Assembly (NCBI GenBank): GCA_937901365.1
Contig: CALCEF010000338.1
Location: 1 to 11,367 of the forward strand
Origin: an uncultured euryarchaeote
GTDB taxonomy: Archaea; Thermoplasmatota; Poseidoniia; Poseidoniales; Thalassarchaeaceae
DNA length: 11,367 nt
Reading direction: 5' to 3'
Shown: piece by piece, positions 8,206-11,367 of the stretch
Position numbering within the stretch: position 1 is the first letter of the stretch
Layout: every line of letters begins with the position of its first letter
The notes under the pieces: model-generated
The model's input: only the letters and a program-made list of their open reading frames with translations
The model's database searches: none
What the model was told of the DNA's origin: nothing
Program-made: the position numbers and the translations under genes

Positions 8206-9168
8206 ATGAAGTTCCACATCTCTGGAAAAATTGGAGTCCCCATTGGAATTGCCCTGCTGCTCCTTGGAGGCGGAATCATGGTTTCTGCATTCGGGTACAT
8301 CGAAGATTCTGAAGACCTTGAGAGATTCATGAGTGAACCCGGTACAGAATTTGTCGAAGAATTCGTCGATGATGGAGAGGATGGAGATGTGGGTTGGCGA
8401 TCTGCGGGTTGGTATTTGATGATTCAAGGAGAATACTACGTTGACAACAACGATGACAACATCATCGATGCTTGTGATGGATTGAACATCACCATCACAG
8501 ATTCGCAAGGTAACGATATGAATTCTACCTCGGGGACCATCTACTGTGAACTCAATGATAATAGAAAAATGGCTGGTCTAGACGACGACTACGTCGATAT
8601 GAATGATGGATGGATGATTGTTGGAATCGTTTGCGATGCCTGGGACGATGCCGAAATGAATGGGTATTGGGAAACTACGAATGATGAAGATGGTGCAGAA
8701 AGCGAAAAATGGGTTGAAACGGCTGAAAGTGATCGCTGCATTATTGGGGAAGAGTACACCATTTCAAGCAATCAAGAAATGATTTTGTTCGACCGCCATT
8801 CACAAGAAGAATTGGAAGATAAAGGATTCTGGAGGCTCTTTTGTGGAGGTTGCTGTACATGTCTTGCACTAATCTTGGTCGTTCTGAGTGTCATATCTGG
8901 ATTTGCGATGAATCCTGCGACCTCAGCATTTACGACGATGGAATTGGGTGGCGCAAGCCCGGCTCCAGTATCTGGAGAAGGTACAACAGTACCGGGAGCC
9001 TCCCCGGGCGCTGTCTTTGGAGCAGGACCTGCGACTCAACCATCACCGGTGCCTCTTGCAGAAGAAAGCGGAGATGAGCCCGTTGAATCTACTGCGGACG
9101 CCTTGAAGAAACAATTCCTAGCGGCTGCCGATAAAATCACTGAATCAGAAGAACCCGAAAAGGAATGA
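8206..9168 (+). CDS. Two-pass membrane protein with acidic ectodomain and Cys cluster, function unknown
   Basis: 320 residues from the ATG at 8206; I recognise no family. Residues about 9-31 are a first membrane segment (IGVPIGIALLLLGGG). Residues 32-208 form a strongly acidic, Asp/Glu/Asn-rich domain with four cysteines (90, 114, 143, 178) that could make two disulfides outside the cell. Residues about 211-235 are a second membrane segment that opens with a Cys-rich patch, CGGCCTC (Cys213, 216, 217, 219), a possible metal, lipidation or redox site. The tail from 236 is rich in Pro, Ala, Gly and Ser and ends in a charged, probably helical stretch (KKQFLAAADKITESEE). It starts one base after the aminotransferase stop and has its own Shine-Dalgarno, so the two are co-transcribed and possibly coupled. 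It ends one base from the stop of the convergent cysteine dioxygenase gene. Confidence 0.8.
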   Translation: MKFHISGKIGVPIGIALLLLGGGIMVSAFGYIEDSEDLERFMSEPGTEFVEEFVDDGEDGDVGWRSAGWYLMIQGEYYVDNNDDNIIDACDGLNITITDSQGNDMNSTSGTIYCELNDNRKMAGLDDDYVDMNDGWMIVGIVCDAWDDAEMNGYWETTNDEDGAESEKWVETAESDRCIIGEEYTISSNQEMILFDRHSQEELEDKGFWRLFCGGCCTCLALILVVLSVISGFAMNPATSAFTTMELGGASPAPVSGEGTTVPGASPGAVFGAGPATQPSPVPLAEESGDEPVESTADALKKQFLAAADKITESEEPEKE

Positions 9169-9169
9169 T

Positions 9170-9694
9170 TCAGGCTGCTTCGTAGATTCCAAAACCCGAA
9201 AGGGGTGGTGTGTAAACGTGGAGATTGATGAGGTCACCATCTGTATCATTGGAGATGCGATGGATGTCAGGTTCGTCCGCAGCGCAGACTTCACCCGGTG
9301 TGTAGTCACGAACTGCTGAAGGCACCGCGCGGCCATTCTCATCGGTCTTGTAGATGGTCTCAGTTGAGGTGCCTTCTACGATTAGGAATGCGCAATCCGA
9401 ACCTTTGTGATCGTGGATGGGTGTGGTTTGTCCTGCTCTCCAAGTGATGGCAACCATCTCGTAATGCTCGGTCTTCTTGATGATATTGCGCTGATAACCA
9501 TCATCTTCAGTGTAGACAATATGTTCCTTGAGCGCTTCAAGATTCAACGGCATGGACTCCAGTCGCGAGCCCACTTCAGAAAGACCCGGGCGGTCATTGA
9601 TTGAATCCAACCAATCAATCATGTCTGCTACACCCTTGCAGCAAGCGATCAGGTCATCGCGATTCTCATCGCTCAGAGTGACGACCGCGACCAT
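9170..9694 (-). CDS. cdo: Cysteine dioxygenase, Arg-type
   Basis: Adds O2 to the thiol of L-cysteine, giving cysteine sulfinate, at a mononuclear non-haem Fe(II). The 174-residue cupin has the three-histidine site His94-x-His96 (TPIHDHKGSD) and His145 (PDIHRISN). Arg69 in YQRN matches the residue that binds the cysteine carboxylate in true cysteine dioxygenases; mercaptopropionate dioxygenases carry Gln there. Cys101 lies seven residues after His94, and Tyr161 two residues after His159 (LINLHVYTPPL). These match the positions of the Cys93-Tyr157 crosslink of mammalian enzymes. The ATG at 9694 has no Shine-Dalgarno; the gene lies 44 bases after the Rieske oxygenase stop and is probably co-transcribed with it. 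The product would feed sulfite or taurine/hypotaurine-type routes, but no such downstream enzyme is in the window apart from the possible aminotransferase. Confidence 0.93.
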   Translation of the reverse strand: MVAVVTLSDENRDDLIACCKGVADMIDWLDSINDRPGLSEVGSRLESMPLNLEALKEHIVYTEDDGYQRNIIKKTEHYEMVAITWRAGQTTPIHDHKGSDCAFLIVEGTSTETIYKTDENGRAVPSAVRDYTPGEVCAADEPDIHRISNDTDGDLINLHVYTPPLSGFGIYEAA

Positions 9695-9738
9695 GTATTG
9701 CGGATGGTGGAGGGGAACATAGAGTTGACCACTCCGAA

Positions 9739-10779
9739 TTACTGTGTCAATAAACGGTGGAAATGGTGTACTCCGGCCTCTTTTGTGGGTGAATAGCGAC
9801 CGCGTTCATAGGCGACTGAAGAGACCCCTTTCTGACACCCTTCGACGATAAATTGGTCCTCGGCTTCCACCTTATCGAGGTCACCCCCAGCTCCCTGTCC
9901 AAGCATCGAAGCATCGCCAACAAATCCGTGGTAAACGATGCGGGTCTTGTCTGCTGCCTCGGGTATGACCAGATTGACGGAAAGACCCCAGGGATAGAAA
10001 TTGAGCATCAATCCAGGATACAACCAGAAGTAGTAAGCGGCAATATTCTGACCGAAATCAGGATGTCCTTCTGGAAGATCAAAGGAAGGTTCTCCTTCAT
10101 TGGCGACTCCAATTTGCAACACACCACCATCAAACAATTCTGTGCTGTACGAATCATAATCGAGAACCTGATGTAAATCACCATGGACAAATGGGATGTG
10201 GAAACCCTCGAGATAATTGTCCACATACAACGCCCAATTTGAGTCGATTGTGTATTCTCGATGACGACTAAGGTCGGGTGTGAAGTCTGCGATAGGAAGC
10301 CATCCAACCCTTTCCTCGACCGCTGAGATGAATGAGTCAAAATCGGTGGCTGAAATGGTATTGAATAGCAAACCCTTCCATTCTGAGAGAGGGAAGTTGC
10401 GGAGGTCATCATCAGGGGTTGGGAAGTTTTCGACCTGTTCGAATTCAGGCATACTTCGAAACCGCCCATCCAAACTGAAGATACGGCCATGATACGGACA
10501 CTGGAGACGCTTCCCGTCCGATTCCTCGGTGCATACTAGCATCCCTCGATGAGTGCAGACGTTGGATATACAGTGAATCTCTCCATCCAACTGCGTGAGA
10601 AGCATTGGTTCCCGGAGAGAGTTGTCGATTGGTTGAGCCGCGGAGAGTTGGTTACGATGGCCGGCAAAATGCCAATGTTCTCCAAATGAAGAAATGATGG
10701 AATTGAAGGTATCCAAATCTGTGTAAAAACGCGAGGGGAGGGTCTCTGCCTTGCGAATATCTGGATCAATTATTGCCAT
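9739..10779 (-). CDS. Rieske non-haem iron oxygenase, quaternary-ammonium (CntA/GbcA-like) type
   Basis: Terminal oxygenase component of 346 residues. The N-terminal Rieske domain binds a 2Fe-2S cluster through Cys75-x-His77 (VCTHRG) and Cys94-x2-His97 (QCPYHG). The C-terminal catalytic domain has the mononuclear iron ligands His194 and His199 (NYLEGFHIPFVH) and a likely carboxylate, Asp308 (AEDQF). Glu191 stands three residues before His194, where most ring-hydroxylating oxygenases have a bridging Asp; Glu here is a hallmark of carnitine monooxygenase CntA and relatives. The end (CQKGVSS, YERGRYSP, GVHHFHRLL) also resembles choline/betaine/carnitine-type enzymes. Substrate is therefore probably a methylated amine, with low certainty. 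No ferredoxin reductase partner gene is in the window. It starts 9 bases after the BNR-protein stop with a near-perfect Shine-Dalgarno. The cysteine dioxygenase gene follows. Confidence 0.9.
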   Translation of the reverse strand: MAIIDPDIRKAETLPSRFYTDLDTFNSIISSFGEHWHFAGHRNQLSAAQPIDNSLREPMLLTQLDGEIHCISNVCTHRGMLVCTEESDGKRLQCPYHGRIFSLDGRFRSMPEFEQVENFPTPDDDLRNFPLSEWKGLLFNTISATDFDSFISAVEERVGWLPIADFTPDLSRHREYTIDSNWALYVDNYLEGFHIPFVHGDLHQVLDYDSYSTELFDGGVLQIGVANEGEPSFDLPEGHPDFGQNIAAYYFWLYPGLMLNFYPWGLSVNLVIPEAADKTRIVYHGFVGDASMLGQGAGGDLDKVEAEDQFIVEGCQKGVSSVAYERGRYSPTKEAGVHHFHRLLTQ

Positions 10780-10781
10780 TC

Positions 10782-10790
10782 GATCACCTC
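10782..10790 (-). promoter_or_regulatory. Near-perfect Shine-Dalgarno for the Rieske gene
   Basis: On the minus strand GAGGTGATC is complementary to nine bases of the usual 16S rRNA 3' end, and its GAGG core lies seven bases before the ATG at 10779. It overlaps the TGA of the upstream BNR-type gene by two bases (10789-10790), so termination and re-initiation are probably coupled. It firmly sets the Rieske start. Confidence 0.75.
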
Positions 10791-11367
10791 AAACTTCGAG
10801 GTCCCCTCGAACGAACTTGATGTATCGCTGTTCCTCATTTTCCTCAAAGGGATGGAGTCCGATGTTCTGTTGGTATGCGATTCCGACCCAACTCCCATCA
10901 GGGCTGAATACGCTCTCAAAGAAGTCGTGAAGTGCGTGGACATCGCCATTGTCCTCTTCATACTGGGTGACGGTGTGAAGCACTTCGGGGGTGCCATCTG
11001 GATTCACTGCTGCAATTTCAAATTGGAACGTATCGTTTTCATGAGGTTCGCGAAGCGCTCCCGAGTAAAGGTACCACTCCTGACCAGCAACATACTGACC
11101 TTCGGCGGTGTTGTTGAATGGAATTCCGTAGAAGCTGACCAAAGTCACATTGTCTTCACTAATGCTCACGAATGGATACATGGTGATGCCATCCCAATCT
11201 TCAGGGGTAATCTCCCATGATTCCCAAGTCACACCACGATCATACGACATCGCAATTCGAATATCCCACGGCCCAGTAGGTCCATCTGGACAATCAGCCC
11301 AAACCACGGCGACGGTTCCCTGGCCGTTGGTTTCGACGAGTGGATATCCTTCTGGTGGGTTTCCATT
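10789..11367 (-). CDS. BNR/Asp-box beta-propeller-like protein, C-terminal part (runs off right edge)
   Basis: The last 192 residues of a longer protein; the frame stays open to the window edge, so the true start is outside. A clear Asp-box (S-x-D-x-G-x-T-W) occurs as SYDRGVTWESW, preceded by VVWADCPDG and DIRIAMS. This is the strand pattern of sialidase/BNR propeller blades. Further blade-like stretches follow (YPFVSISEDNVTLVSFYG; VFSPDGSWVGIAY). The composition is acidic and Trp/Tyr-rich, as in exported archaeal proteins. There is no membrane segment or sorting tail at this C-terminus, which ends KFVRGDLEV. Asp-box proteins range from glycosidases to binding modules, and no catalytic residues can be assigned from this fragment. 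The Rieske gene follows after nine bases, so the two share an operon. A GTG at 11307 is an internal codon rather than the start, because coding continues upstream of it. Confidence 0.7.
   Translation of the reverse strand, partial: NGNPPEGYPLVETNGQGTVAVVWADCPDGPTGPWDIRIAMSYDRGVTWESWEITPEDWDGITMYPFVSISEDNVTLVSFYGIPFNNTAEGQYVAGQEWYLYSGALREPHENDTFQFEIAAVNPDGTPEVLHTVTQYEEDNGDVHALHDFFESVFSPDGSWVGIAYQQNIGLHPFEENEEQRYIKFVRGDLEV

Noticed and set aside
9674..9720. Tiny minus-strand frame starting ATG at 9720, overlapping the cysteine dioxygenase start
   Set aside because: About 15 codons, with only a poorly spaced GGAG-like site upstream. There is no evidence that it is a leader peptide.
9722..9734. 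GAGT-N5-ACTC dyad between the Rieske and cysteine dioxygenase genes
   Set aside because: Four-base arms with a mismatch on extension are expected by chance.
10008..10490. 160-codon minus-strand frame inside the Rieske gene
   Set aside because: It is out of frame with a gene whose motifs are intact, and is low-complexity Ser/Gln-rich, as expected of a shadow frame.
1..11367. CRISPR arrays, tRNA/rRNA genes, insertion sequences, attachment sites
   Set aside because: No spaced direct repeats, cloverleaf-like sequence, transposase motif or terminal repeats were noticed by eye on either strand. The window is almost fully coding, with no gene-free stretch above about 60 bases.

Overview
The window looks like an ordinary chromosomal stretch from a marine planktonic archaeon, most probably Marine Group II (Poseidoniales) or a close relative. 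This is inference. It rests on a secreted protein ending in a PGF-CTERM-like tail, short acidic Asp/Glu-rich surface proteins, tight gene packing, TATA-like hexamers placed about 26 bases before apparently leaderless start codons, and the gene mix. A bacterial origin is not excluded: the one very strong Shine-Dalgarno (GAGGTGATC) would fit either domain. No RNA gene, insertion sequence, CRISPR array or prophage trait was seen.

Left half (1-6850, all minus strand). In transcription order: an L-threonine aldolase (6850-5810); a secreted thioredoxin-fold protein with a WCENC motif and a sortable C-terminal tail (5771-4827); a 1219-residue AddB-like nuclease subunit with a complete four-cysteine iron-sulfur staple (4767-1108); and, overlapping it by 10 bases, the N-terminal 372 residues of an AddA/UvrD-type helicase that runs off the left edge. 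The last two form a two-gene unit for processing DNA double-strand ends. That is unusual if the host is archaeal, because archaea normally use Mre11-Rad50 and HerA-NurA.

Right half. A fold-type-I aminotransferase (6906-8204, plus) diverges from the threonine aldolase over a 55-base spacer holding an inverted repeat and a TATA-like hexamer. It is followed after one base by a two-pass membrane protein with an acidic ectodomain and a cysteine cluster (8206-9168). This pair meets, tail to tail with one base between, a minus-strand operon. In transcription order that operon is a BNR/Asp-box protein (partial, off the right edge), a Rieske non-haem iron oxygenase of the quaternary-ammonium type (10779-9739), and an Arg-type cysteine dioxygenase (9694-9170).

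Function. The right half suggests oxidation of sulfur amino acids and/or quaternary amines. Cysteine dioxygenase makes cysteine sulfinate, an aminotransferase could deaminate it, and the Rieske enzyme resembles carnitine/betaine monooxygenases. The link is contextual only. The points most worth testing are the AddAB-like pair, the two operator-like dyads that both sit between a TATA-like box and a start codon, and the mammal-like Cys/Tyr pair in the cysteine dioxygenase.
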